From a virus, in the IMG/VR virus record IMGVR_UViG_3300047481_000154, positions 1 through 22,095 of that record: DNA of 22,095 nt. One strand, written 5' to 3'. This document shows, piece by piece, positions 7,865-14,161 of the stretch. The stretch's first letter is position 1. Each line of letters begins with the position of its first letter. Both the position numbers and the translations under genes were made by a program. The notes below the pieces were generated by a model. That model was not told the origin of the DNA. It did no database searches and worked only from the letters and a program-made list of their open reading frames with translations.

Positions 7865-8283
7865 CAAACTACCTTTCCGCCAGCCTGAAGCTCAGCTAAT
7901 GTCAGGCCACCCGTGTACTGGAAGTGCGCCATCTCTTTGAACTTTTTCCACTCGCCAGCCCACTCGAGGCCAGCCTCCTTACCCAGTCCGCCCAGCTTTT
8001 CCCACACTGGATCTTTTGTATTCCAATTTGCTTTTCCACTTACTAACGGCACCACATCGATTGCACATCGGTGGTTGTGCCACGACTGACCGGGTTTGGC
8101 GTTTGTAACAATCGTGCCCGGAGCGGTGCGGCCTTGAGCATAAAGTGCTGCTTGGCTTTCCGCATCTCTAAAAGTTGAAGTGATAAGCAAGTCAATCCCG
8201 TGCTCTTCACATAAATCCTGAAACTTTTCTACCTTTGCTCTGACTACGGGAAGAAGCTCTTTGATGTCTCTCGAGTTGATCAT
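7864..8283 (-). CDS. Endolysin, M15 family peptidase (VanY/L-alanyl-D-glutamate type)
   Basis: A 139-residue single-domain enzyme with no signal peptide, so it depends on the holin for access to the wall. Zinc ligands of family M15 are visible: H69 and D76 in SWHNHRCAID, and E117 with H120 in EMAHFQ. TSTFRDAESQAALYAQGRT (residues 35-53) matches the family's upstream 'S.R....Q..LY..GRT' pattern. The usual Gly in SxHxxGxAxD is Arg72 here. The predicted activity is cleavage of peptide cross-links in peptidoglycan (D,D-carboxypeptidase or L-Ala-D-Glu endopeptidase). The start overlaps the Rz stop as ATGA. Length is close to single-domain M15 phage lysins. Confidence 0.93.
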   Translation of the reverse strand: MINSRDIKELLPVVRAKVEKFQDLCEEHGIDLLITSTFRDAESQAALYAQGRTAPGTIVTNAKPGQSWHNHRCAIDVVPLVSGKANWNTKDPVWEKLGGLGKEAGLEWAGEWKKFKEMAHFQYTGGLTLAELQAGGKVV

Positions 8284-8765
8284 TGCGAGTTGTACTTCTT
8301 GATTATTTCCTGAAGGGCTTCTAAACGGCGCTCGTTGTCTCGACAGGACTCGTAGTTCTCTGCGACTGTGGCGGCAACGTCTTGAGCTTTGACGGGGGCT
8401 GCATCAGCTCCGGTGGCACTGGGATCCGGCACGGTTGCGTTCGCGGCTGCGTCGTGGAACACCCGGAAACCACCAGACAAATCGCAATCACTTTCCACAT
8501 ACTTCGGTATCTCCTTGATCAGAGTCTTGTAGACCACTCGCTCCTTGACAGCCGCAGCTGCCACCTTCGCGCCTACAGCGTCCGCAACCGCTTGGTCTTT
8601 CCTCTCCTGCTTGAGCGCCGCCTCTGCAAGCGCAGCCTTCTCCGCATCCCATTTCGCCTGTATGCGATCCGCCCCTAAACTCCAAGAAAGTGCGCACACC
8701 GCAACGACAGCGAGTGATAGTGCTATCCACTTAACCAGCTTCCAGTTCATCATCAGGCTTGCCAT
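8280..8765 (-). CDS. Rz: Rz-like inner-membrane spanin (i-spanin)
   Basis: A 161-residue protein with one N-terminal membrane segment (WIALSLAVVAVCALSWSLGA, residues about 13-32), followed by a long Ala/Lys/Glu helix and KERVVYKTLIKEIPKYVESD. The segment CDLSGGFRVFHDAA and a second helix follow. This topology and the 'Y..L..EIPKYV....C.L..GF...HDAA' stretch are typical of phage Rz proteins. The i-spanin pairs with the outer-membrane lipoprotein encoded inside this gene to fuse the two membranes in the last step of lysis. The start overlaps the holin end by 35 nt; ATG codons at 8753 and 8750 are alternatives that would avoid part of that overlap. Confidence 0.88.
   Translation of the reverse strand: MASLMMNWKLVKWIALSLAVVAVCALSWSLGADRIQAKWDAEKAALAEAALKQERKDQAVADAVGAKVAAAAVKERVVYKTLIKEIPKYVESDCDLSGGFRVFHDAAANATVPDPSATGADAAPVKAQDVAATVAENYESCRDNERRLEALQEIIKKYNSQ
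8321..8500 (-). CDS. Rz1: Rz1-like outer-membrane spanin lipoprotein, fully nested in Rz
   Basis: A 59-residue frame read directly from the sequence, shifted relative to Rz and wholly inside it. It starts MWKVIAICLVVSGCSTTQ: a short hydrophobic signal with lipobox VSGC, so Cys14 should be lipidated. The mature part is Pro-rich (PCRIPVPPELMQPPSKLKT), the hallmark of Rz1 o-spanins, which also often carry 'PVPPEL'. AAGGAG lies 10 nt before ATG. TAG is at 8321-8323. Family role: it binds the C-terminus of Rz across the periplasm and drives fusion of inner and outer membranes. Presence of a Pro-rich lipoprotein in this position makes chance unlikely, and it implies a Gram-negative host. Confidence 0.92.
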   Translation of the reverse strand: MWKVIAICLVVSGCSTTQPRTQPCRIPVPPELMQPPSKLKTLPPQSQRTTSPVETTSAV

Positions 8766-9015
8766 TCTTGATCTGCTCCAGTTTTTCTTTACTCCTACCC
8801 CATGCGGTTATCCCCAAGATCGCGCCAAACGCCAGATGGATAAGCCCACCAGCTTGTAGCGTAATCGGCTGCCACTGCATCAACCCGGAATCCATGTAGT
8901 ACTGGATGATGGAGAACAGGACCGGGAAGAGGATGAAGTCGCAAACGTTGATTGCCATGTACACCCAAGCCATCGTCGGGCGCCACTTGCGGTTCATCCA
9001 GTCTTCCCGATTCAT
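8731..9015 (-). CDS. Holin (2-3 TM segments)
   Basis: A 94-residue membrane protein. Hydrophobic segments lie at about residues 15-41 (MAWVYMAINVCDFILFPVLF) and 54-72 (LQAGGLIHLAFGAILGITAW); a weaker amphipathic stretch (SIIQYYMDSGLMQW) lies between them. The C-terminus is short and charged. This resembles the small phage/GTA holin family with RPxxAW near the N-terminus. It would form the inner-membrane holes that release the endolysin. AGGAG sits four bases before ATG and the gene lies directly ahead of Rz, Rz1 and endolysin, which supports the assignment. Confidence 0.85.
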   Translation of the reverse strand: MNREDWMNRKWRPTMAWVYMAINVCDFILFPVLFSIIQYYMDSGLMQWQPITLQAGGLIHLAFGAILGITAWGRSKEKLEQIKNGKPDDELEAG

Positions 9016-9029
9016 TTAACTCCTGCCCG

Positions 9030-9764
9030 TTATCCAAACATCTTTCTTATCTCACCAAAGCTTTTTACGAACTTGGATGAGTCATAAAGCGAAAACACCC
9101 TCAGATCTTTGTCGTCGGGCGTTGCGTCTCTGCATATCATGCCGTGCTGCTCTTTAGGGACTAGCACATACTGAGCAATCGGAGTCCCAGCTTTAATGAG
9201 CGTTTCTCCATCCAGAACATGCCAGAGGAGCTGCACGTTCATGTAAGCCGGGCCCGCCTCTTTGCTGAAGTATCCCGGGATGGTTGTGAACCGCCTCTCC
9301 TCACTAAGAGGGATTGGCATCTCGAGTAGGTAGTATCCTTTTGGCACAACACAGCGCCACCCGGAATTGATTTTTACCACCGTGCGTAACGTGTCATCCG
9401 GCCATTCCTCCCAGAAATTGGCGAGTTGTTCAGGCGGGTGAAAGCCAACACCATCTTGGGAGTACGCGCCGAGCCAAGAAAAATTTGCTGGGTCCTCTTT
9501 CTTGGTGGTGATCACTATGTCTTGCCATGTCCTCATAATCCAACCATGCCTCTGCAGCGTAAAGATGCCGGGGCACCGAGCGGTGTGAATCACCTTCTTG
9601 TGGTTCCAGTTGGGATCTTCTCTTAGTTTTGCAAAGTCCCTTACGGCGCGATCTACCCAAGGGTGCCTAAAATCCTTTGCGGGGATCATTGGCATCATTT
9701 GCGCGACGCCCGGGGTCTCATTGAGAAACTCAATTGTTGGTTTGCTGCGCCGGAACCAATTCAC
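9030..9764 (-). CDS. DUF6065-like conserved phage protein
   Basis: A 244-residue soluble protein starting at GTG 9764, which overlaps the desaturase stop as GTGA with GAGGAG upstream. Sequence features include CPGIFTLQRHGWIMRTWQDI, then SGWRCVVPKGYYLLEMPIP, then IPGYF, and finally LIKAGTPIAQYVLVPKEQ. The 'W.I..P.GY..L...P', 'GTP.AQ' layout recalls DUF6065-type phage proteins, probably a beta-barrel fold. This family assignment is from memory and not verified. No metal-binding triad is evident. Function is unknown. It is the last gene of the cassette containing the two oxygenases and the desaturase and is followed at 14 nt by the holin. Confidence 0.75.
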   Translation of the reverse strand: MNWFRRSKPTIEFLNETPGVAQMMPMIPAKDFRHPWVDRAVRDFAKLREDPNWNHKKVIHTARCPGIFTLQRHGWIMRTWQDIVITTKKEDPANFSWLGAYSQDGVGFHPPEQLANFWEEWPDDTLRTVVKINSGWRCVVPKGYYLLEMPIPLSEERRFTTIPGYFSKEAGPAYMNVQLLWHVLDGETLIKAGTPIAQYVLVPKEQHGMICRDATPDDKDLRVFSLYDSSKFVKSFGEIRKMFG

Positions 9765-10489
9765 ACACTCTCCTCAATAAACGGAATTAAGTAGTAGCTC
9801 AAGCACCACCCCCCATTACGCCAGTCATTTGGTCTGTCGTGATGTGGCTTGTGTATCCACTCGCCCCAAGGGAAGAGCGGAATGAGCCAATAAGCGTTTC
9901 TAGGTCTATCGCCAACGTGGGTAAAGATCTGGCTACACGCAATCGCCAGAAAGAAGTACCCGACAGGCGCTAGGTACCCAAACAGCAACAGCAGCGGATC
10001 AATCACCCAGAGAACTACGGCAAGGCCCCCACAAAGCAACAGGCCATAGTTGTGCAGAAACTTGTGCACTGGATCCGCAAGCATCCTCTTCACAATCATT
10101 GCTGGCGGCATAGAAACCTTGCGATACCACTTAACCAAGAAAAACCAGAGGCTACGGACATGGGGGTCTTGCTGGGTGTCCGACGTGCGGTGATGCACGA
10201 AGTGCAGGTGTGACCAAGCAATCGGACTCCCTTGAAACGCTAGTGTCCCTGCAATAGCAAAGGCAATCTCCCAGAAGCGCGTCGTCTTGAACGACTGATG
10301 GGTAAACAGTTGGTGATACCCCAAGGCCACCGAAATGTTGAATACTGAGTACACGGCAAAAGACAGGAGCAACCACCAAGGGCTCACAACTTCTGCGGCA
10401 AGGTACAAGGCGACCAACAAGGAAGGTAGAGCGATCCAGTTCACCACGGTTTGCCACCCGGGAGTAACGGCGAAAATCTTTTTATGCAC
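9761..10489 (-). CDS. Membrane fatty-acid (acyl) desaturase
   Basis: A 242-residue integral membrane enzyme with the three histidine boxes of the acyl-CoA/acyl-lipid desaturase family: HQLFTH (59-64), HFVHH (96-100) and HKPHH (213-217), plus H110 in QDPHV. Membrane segments lie near residues 14-33, 38-56, 74-91 and 148-188. These boxes bind a di-iron centre that uses O2 to insert a cis double bond in a fatty acyl chain; electrons must come from host ferredoxin or cytochrome partners. No electron-transfer domain is fused. Length is at the short end but all boxes are intact, so it looks functional. It starts at GTG 10489, 8 nt inside the upstream oxygenase. Likely an auxiliary metabolic gene acting on host membrane lipids late in infection. 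Confidence 0.93.
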   Translation of the reverse strand: MHKKIFAVTPGWQTVVNWIALPSLLVALYLAAEVVSPWWLLLSFAVYSVFNISVALGYHQLFTHQSFKTTRFWEIAFAIAGTLAFQGSPIAWSHLHFVHHRTSDTQQDPHVRSLWFFLVKWYRKVSMPPAMIVKRMLADPVHKFLHNYGLLLCGGLAVVLWVIDPLLLLFGYLAPVGYFFLAIACSQIFTHVGDRPRNAYWLIPLFPWGEWIHKPHHDRPNDWRNGGWCLSYYLIPFIEESV

Positions 10490-11033
10490 CTACCATCCCC
10501 TGTTCCAGCGCTGCCTTGATAGATTCGTATGGCGTACTGCTAAATGAGAAAGTGAGTATCTTTCTCCCCTGATTTGGCACTAGGGTCACCGAATGTGGCA
10601 CGGATGTATCCATCAGCCAACAGTCCCCACGCTCCGCAACATACCTCTCCACCTCAACAAGAGATTTATCGCCAGCATTCCAGTTGTAGTAGTGCGTTGA
10701 TTCTCCGTTTGCGTCAATGTATAGATTGATTCCGCATATCTTGTTCAGATCGACGTGCACCGGAAGAACTGGATTCGCTGCATCGCACGGGTTCATGACC
10801 AGCATGAATATATGCGGCACCTCAAGATCAAGGACGCTTTTTGGCAACAGAGAAATGCAGTACTGCTTTATGCTTTCAGGCACCAAATATGTATCGCCAC
10901 GCACAGGAGTGAGCTTGTCATCCATCTCTCTGTTGTACTTCTGTGGTTTGGTGTACGACCGATGAAACGTTATCTCCGCCTCACTTAGCATGGATAGATC
11001 AAAAGCAATGGGTAAGCGAGCACAATACTTCAT
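10482..11033 (-). CDS. 2-oxoglutarate/Fe(II)-dependent oxygenase-like protein, copy 2
   Basis: A 183-residue protein with the iron triad of 2OG oxygenases: H93-x-D95 (VHVDLN), distal H147 (VPHSV) and R157, exactly ten residues on, which would bind the 2OG carboxylate. Beta strands before and after (CGINLYIDANG, GDCWLMD, KILTFSF) fit the double-stranded beta-helix. It is clearly paralogous to the next gene upstream: shared 'PQKY', 'LD.EVP', 'HVD', 'GE.T.YY', 'G.CW..D...PHSV' and a C-terminal 'TP' helix. ATG overlaps the stop of its paralogue (ATGA). Expected reaction: hydroxylation or related oxidation; the substrate cannot be inferred from sequence. Confidence 0.85.
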   Translation of the reverse strand: MKYCARLPIAFDLSMLSEAEITFHRSYTKPQKYNREMDDKLTPVRGDTYLVPESIKQYCISLLPKSVLDLEVPHIFMLVMNPCDAANPVLPVHVDLNKICGINLYIDANGESTHYYNWNAGDKSLVEVERYVAERGDCWLMDTSVPHSVTLVPNQGRKILTFSFSSTPYESIKAALEQGMVGA

Positions 11034-11578
11034 GCCGCCTCTAGATATTCCATTACTTTCTCGAATGGTGTGCGAATGAATGAGATGCTTATTGCTCTAC
11101 GAATATGTGGAGGCGAGAGAAGAACAGAGTGTGGCTTTTCCGAGTCGAGCGCCCAACATTCCCCATGCCGCGCAACAAAACTTCCGATCTCCTTTATCTT
11201 GCCTCCGGTGTACTCATAGTAGGTAGTCTTCTCTCCATGGGGGTTTACATACACGTTGATGCAGCACTTCCTGACTTTATCCACATGCGGAGCCAGCATT
11301 GTCGGTTCCTGCGTATCAGCTGGCTTGATGTTTAACACCCAAACCTCCGGCACCTCAATATCAAGCAGCTCTGTAGGCATGTGCTTTAAGATCTGCTGCT
11401 TGTCATCTGCTTGGATCTCGTAGGTCGCGTTTGGGACAGACACAAAGCTGAATATCTTTGAGAGCGCTAGCCCGTATTTCTGCGGCGTAGAGTATTCCGC
11501 ATGCATGTACAGATTGCGCGCGTCAGTATCTATGCCTTCAATATCTAATGATAGATTCAGCTTTTGGTATGGCAACAT
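11030..11578 (-). CDS. 2-oxoglutarate/Fe(II)-dependent oxygenase-like protein, copy 1
   Basis: I start at ATG 11578 (MLPYQKLNLSLDIEG), two bases past the previous stop, giving 182 residues that line up end to end with the 183-residue paralogue. An upstream GTG at 11608 would lie inside the previous gene and has no binding site. The iron ligands are H98-x-D100 (PHVDK) and H150 (KPHSV), with R160 ten residues later for 2OG. Other matching parts are LLDIEVPEVWVLNIKP, CINVYVNPHGEKTTYYEY and GECWALD. All catalytic residues are kept in both copies, so neither looks decayed. The pair probably arose by tandem duplication and has diverged considerably. Confidence 0.86.
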   Translation of the reverse strand: MLPYQKLNLSLDIEGIDTDARNLYMHAEYSTPQKYGLALSKIFSFVSVPNATYEIQADDKQQILKHMPTELLDIEVPEVWVLNIKPADTQEPTMLAPHVDKVRKCCINVYVNPHGEKTTYYEYTGGKIKEIGSFVARHGECWALDSEKPHSVLLSPPHIRRAISISFIRTPFEKVMEYLEAA

Positions 11579-11580
11579 AA

Positions 11581-12126
11581 TTAAATCTTGAAGATGTATC
11601 CTTGGCACCTGCCAATCGCAGTGACAGTCTGTTTGTCAGACGCAATTCTGATTTGCCGCATGCTAGGAATTTCCTTCCCAGCTAAACTTAATGTCCCTCG
11701 CAACAGATATAGTTTTGTGCCATGCGGCAGATCGCATGACGATCCATCAGCTAGATCAAAGAACTCTAGAGGAGGAATCACTGGAGAGCGGTCCTTATTT
11801 ACGGCCGGTGAAAAGCAGACATGTTCGCTGTCTTCAAGCACATCGAACTTGTAGGCTCCTGCCGCTGGCTTGTGTACAAGAGTGCACCAACCGGGGCCGT
11901 GACGGTCAACTTCTCCCGTAGCGACATTGGTGTACGTATGAGAGCCGCTTATGAGAAACCATATGTACGCACCCCTCGACCCATTTATGCTTCCGCTCTC
12001 ATCTGTCTCAGCTTTATCTATAAAGAGCATATTGCTCACTAAGGCATCGTCTGTAACTATTTCGCCTGCTTTTAGCTGGGCGCGTAGCAGCACGTATCCA
12101 AAAGCTGGGTAAGGCTTGAGGATCAT
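11581..12126 (-). CDS. Cupin-like protein of unknown function
   Basis: A 181-residue soluble protein. The order of short strands and turns (AYIWFLISGSHTYTNVATGE, GWCTLVHKPAAGAYKFDVLE, LYLLRGTLSLAGKEI) suggests one or two small cupin-like beta barrels; the last segment resembles the 'G.L...G' turn of cupins. A clear metal-binding His cluster is not visible, so I do not call it an enzyme. GAGGTG lies 5 nt before ATG and the stop is two bases before the first oxygenase gene, so it probably belongs to the same transcription unit. It could be a small-molecule or carbohydrate-binding protein, or a distant relative of the oxygenase fold. Confidence 0.7.
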   Translation of the reverse strand: MILKPYPAFGYVLLRAQLKAGEIVTDDALVSNMLFIDKAETDESGSINGSRGAYIWFLISGSHTYTNVATGEVDRHGPGWCTLVHKPAAGAYKFDVLEDSEHVCFSPAVNKDRSPVIPPLEFFDLADGSSCDLPHGTKLYLLRGTLSLAGKEIPSMRQIRIASDKQTVTAIGRCQGYIFKI

Positions 12127-12128
12127 GT

Positions 12129-12428
12129 CTACACCTCAATTACAGTGGATTCGTCATTTGCCCTTTGTTCTTCTGCATCATGGGCAGCCCTGATAATCCA
12201 GTATGAATCAAGAACGGCTTGGAAGTCGTTGAGGTTTGTTATCTCCTCATTAGTTACCATCTTCCCAGTGCTAGGGTCCTGCACTTCCACCTCGCCATGT
12301 GTGCCGTACCACTGAACCGCATGCACCTCTGGCCCTACAGACGTCATGTCAACGCCGTTAAAACCGACCCCATCCACAGAGCAGAATTGATCTGATGGAA
12401 TTATTGTTGCTCTCATTGGTGCTGTCAT
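12129..12428 (-). CDS. Small fibre-associated conserved protein (possible tail-fibre chaperone)
   Basis: A 99-residue protein beginning MTAPMRATIIPSDQFCSVDG, with VHAVQWYGTHGEVEVQDP in the middle and a helical, Glu/Ala-rich end (AAHDAEEQRANDES). Proteins with 'VQWYG..GE.E' are common next to phage tail fibre genes and resemble small fibre-assembly factors; function is inferred from that position. Start codon overlaps the stop of the preceding gene as TAATG with AGATTAGG upstream. No catalytic residues seen. Confidence 0.7.
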   Translation of the reverse strand: MTAPMRATIIPSDQFCSVDGVGFNGVDMTSVGPEVHAVQWYGTHGEVEVQDPSTGKMVTNEEITNLNDFQAVLDSYWIIRAAHDAEEQRANDESTVIEV

Positions 12429-12718
12429 TACCTAATCTCCAATAACGAGGTCTTCGCCACCGCAAGGAGTGCTTGCTGTGAGCTTTCGTTTGCCTTCACC
12501 ATTTCATTTCTAAAGGATTCAACAGCGGCTCCTGTTGATCTCTGCTGCTGACTGTTCTCGATAAGAAGCACGGGTAGCCATGCAATTGCGCATGCCCACT
12601 CATCCACTTCTTTCCCGGTATTGGGGTTTGTGCCGCGCACCTGAGTAAACCAAGAGCATTGCAGCCCGATACAGTCTTTCTTGATGAGGGGGCAGTAGGT
12701 TCCGCTCTTAAGTTCCAT
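12428..12718 (-). CDS. Small four-cysteine phage protein
   Basis: A 96-residue protein with Cys at 9, 16, 21 and 43 (CPLIKKDCIGLQCSWFTQVRG, then WACAIAWLP). The CxxxxxxCxxxxC plus distal Cys arrangement could bind a metal ion or an iron-sulphur cluster, or be structural. The C-terminal half is helical (SQQQRSTGAAVESFRNEMVK). AAGGACTAATTT precedes ATG. I have the impression of seeing close relatives next to tail fibre genes of other environmental phages, but I cannot verify this. It lies directly after the tail-collar fibre gene (4 nt). No function assigned. Confidence 0.75.
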   Translation of the reverse strand: MELKSGTYCPLIKKDCIGLQCSWFTQVRGTNPNTGKEVDEWACAIAWLPVLLIENSQQQRSTGAAVESFRNEMVKANESSQQALLAVAKTSLLEIR

Positions 12719-12721
12719 AAA

Positions 12722-13684
12722 TTAGTCCTTCGTGGCAATAATCACATCAACGTACTGAACAGAGAGATCGATAGATGATCCGGAGAATGTGTGGTTGTGC
12801 GATCCGCCGCCGCCAGAATCTAGCGTGGTGGTATTTGTGTTGTTAATTGTGGTTCCGGATGTACTACCCGAGGTCGGAGTGTTCCCGCCCGTGGTTTTGC
12901 CCGATGTTCGGAATCTCATTGTGTGCGAGTGCGCTGGGATTTGGGTAGTAGCCAGCGTCGTGGCTCCGACCGTACCGCCAACGCCCTGCGAGGTAAACGC
13001 AGAGGTAAACGCAACCGAACCACCAGAGCTTACTGAGCCACTCACCACACGCAGAGCCTTGTTGTCGTGCGTCGTGACCTTAGTCCATCCAGTAGGAGCC
13101 GATGTCTGCTGGAACAGCATGGCAGTACCCGCAGGTATAGGCGAGGCGGCAATAGCAGCTGCTACGAATGCAGTGCTGGCAATCTGCGTGTTGTTCGTCC
13201 CAGCTGAAGCGGTAGGCGTTGTCGGCGTACCAGTCAAGTTGGGGCTGCTAACCGACGGAGTGGTAATCGTCGGAGACGTCAGCGTCTTGTTGGTAAGCGT
13301 CTGAGTCGCAGCGGGGGTCACGATCGCAACGCCACCAACCGTAGTGCCAGCCGGGAGATCCGTGATGTTCATGCCCGTACCGAGATCTGCCAGCGCTCCG
13401 GCAGTTGGCCTCAGTTCAAGCTTATCGCCGCCGATGTAGGCTTTTGCTGTAGTGCCGTCCTGACCTCGAACTACCGTCAGCGTGTCCGTTGCCCTGTTGG
13501 TTACCTTGACGATCTCGATGTTGTTACTCGAGTCAACAAGGGTGGCGTAGAAGAAGTTTCCACTCGCCGTCGTCACAGCAGGAAACAAGGCGCCAGTACC
13601 AACAGCCAGCGGTATCGACGTAGCTGATGACGTGATCGACGACGCTAAAGTCGTAGTGGCGTTGTTGGTGAACTTGATTGGCAT
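12722..13684 (-). CDS. Tail fibre protein with tail-collar domain
   Basis: A 320-residue protein. Residues about 1-105 form an N-terminal beta domain, perhaps for attachment, with VTNRATDTLTVVRGQDGTTA. Residues about 125-165 are Thr/Ser/Pro-rich with 'TLTNKTLTSPTI', a motif frequent in phage fibre shafts. Residues about 180-320 match the phage tail-collar pattern: IPAGTAMLFQQTSAPTGWTK, AHSHTM, GGGGSHNHTF and a final VQYVDVIIATKD. The HxH pairs recall the metal-binding histidines in T4 gp12-type receptor-binding tips. It probably forms a trimeric fibre or spike contacting the host surface. AGGGA precedes ATG. Two small accessory genes follow. Confidence 0.85.
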   Translation of the reverse strand: MPIKFTNNATTTLASSITSSATSIPLAVGTGALFPAVTTASGNFFYATLVDSSNNIEIVKVTNRATDTLTVVRGQDGTTAKAYIGGDKLELRPTAGALADLGTGMNITDLPAGTTVGGVAIVTPAATQTLTNKTLTSPTITTPSVSSPNLTGTPTTPTASAGTNNTQIASTAFVAAAIAASPIPAGTAMLFQQTSAPTGWTKVTTHDNKALRVVSGSVSSGGSVAFTSAFTSQGVGGTVGATTLATTQIPAHSHTMRFRTSGKTTGGNTPTSGSTSGTTINNTNTTTLDSGGGGSHNHTFSGSSIDLSVQYVDVIIATKD

Positions 13685-13696
13685 TCTTGATCCCTA

Positions 13697-14140
13697 TTAG
13701 GAGATGGTTACAGTCCAAGTGATCGTCATCGAGTCAGATGCACCTTTGTTCACAACAGAGAAGGTGGTGCGACAGAGCAACGTTCCAGCTGAAGAGGCGT
13801 TTAAGATGCCAGCCTCGACTAGCGCACCAGTGCCAGTACCAGCACCGAACGTCGCAACATAAGTAGCAACAGCAGCCGACGAAGTGCCAGACGTCAAGGC
13901 TACGCGCCCTACTTCTGTGCCTAGGGTGGTGTCGCCCGCCGCAGGCGCAGTGCTGCTCGTGCCTACCGCCATGTGGCTCATGACGTTGGCGGACGCACCG
14001 GTCATCCGACTTGCAATAAAGTTCTTGCCGACCGTAACAACTAAGTTGTCGATCTCGCGGCTGTCCTTCAACTTGCCATCATCACTGAACAATTCGATTT
14101 TCAAACGTCCGGTGGCTTTCAGTAGTTCTTGTGTAAGCAT
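13697..14140 (-). CDS. Putative tail/fibre-associated protein
   Basis: A 147-residue protein. Its N-terminal helix (MLTQELLKATGRLKIELFSD) is followed by a beta-rich Gly/Ala/Thr/Ser body with 'NLVVTVGKNFIASRMTG' and 'MAVGTSSTAPAAGDTTLGTE', a pattern frequent in phage tail-tip or fibre-base proteins of unknown function. The end (SDSMTITWTVTIS) is a beta strand. CGAGGAGAAATAA gives it a strong binding site. It lies between the repeat fibre and the collar fibre, so a part in the tail fibre complex is likely. No enzyme motif. Confidence 0.75.
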   Translation of the reverse strand: MLTQELLKATGRLKIELFSDDGKLKDSREIDNLVVTVGKNFIASRMTGASANVMSHMAVGTSSTAPAAGDTTLGTEVGRVALTSGTSSAAVATYVATFGAGTGTGALVEAGILNASSAGTLLCRTTFSVVNKGASDSMTITWTVTIS

Positions 14141-14161
14141 TTATTTCTCCTCGTATAAAAC

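Noticed and set aside
8488-8730. Minus-strand 80-codon frame inside Rz, considered as Rz1
   Set aside because: No hydrophobic signal or lipobox; Gly/Cys/Arg-rich nonsense-like product. The true Rz1 starts at 8500 in this frame region and has the lipobox.
12789-13304. Plus-strand 171-codon hydrophobic frame opposite the collar fibre
   Set aside because: Val/Pro-rich product arises from antisense of Thr/Gly-rich fibre repeats; no start signals.
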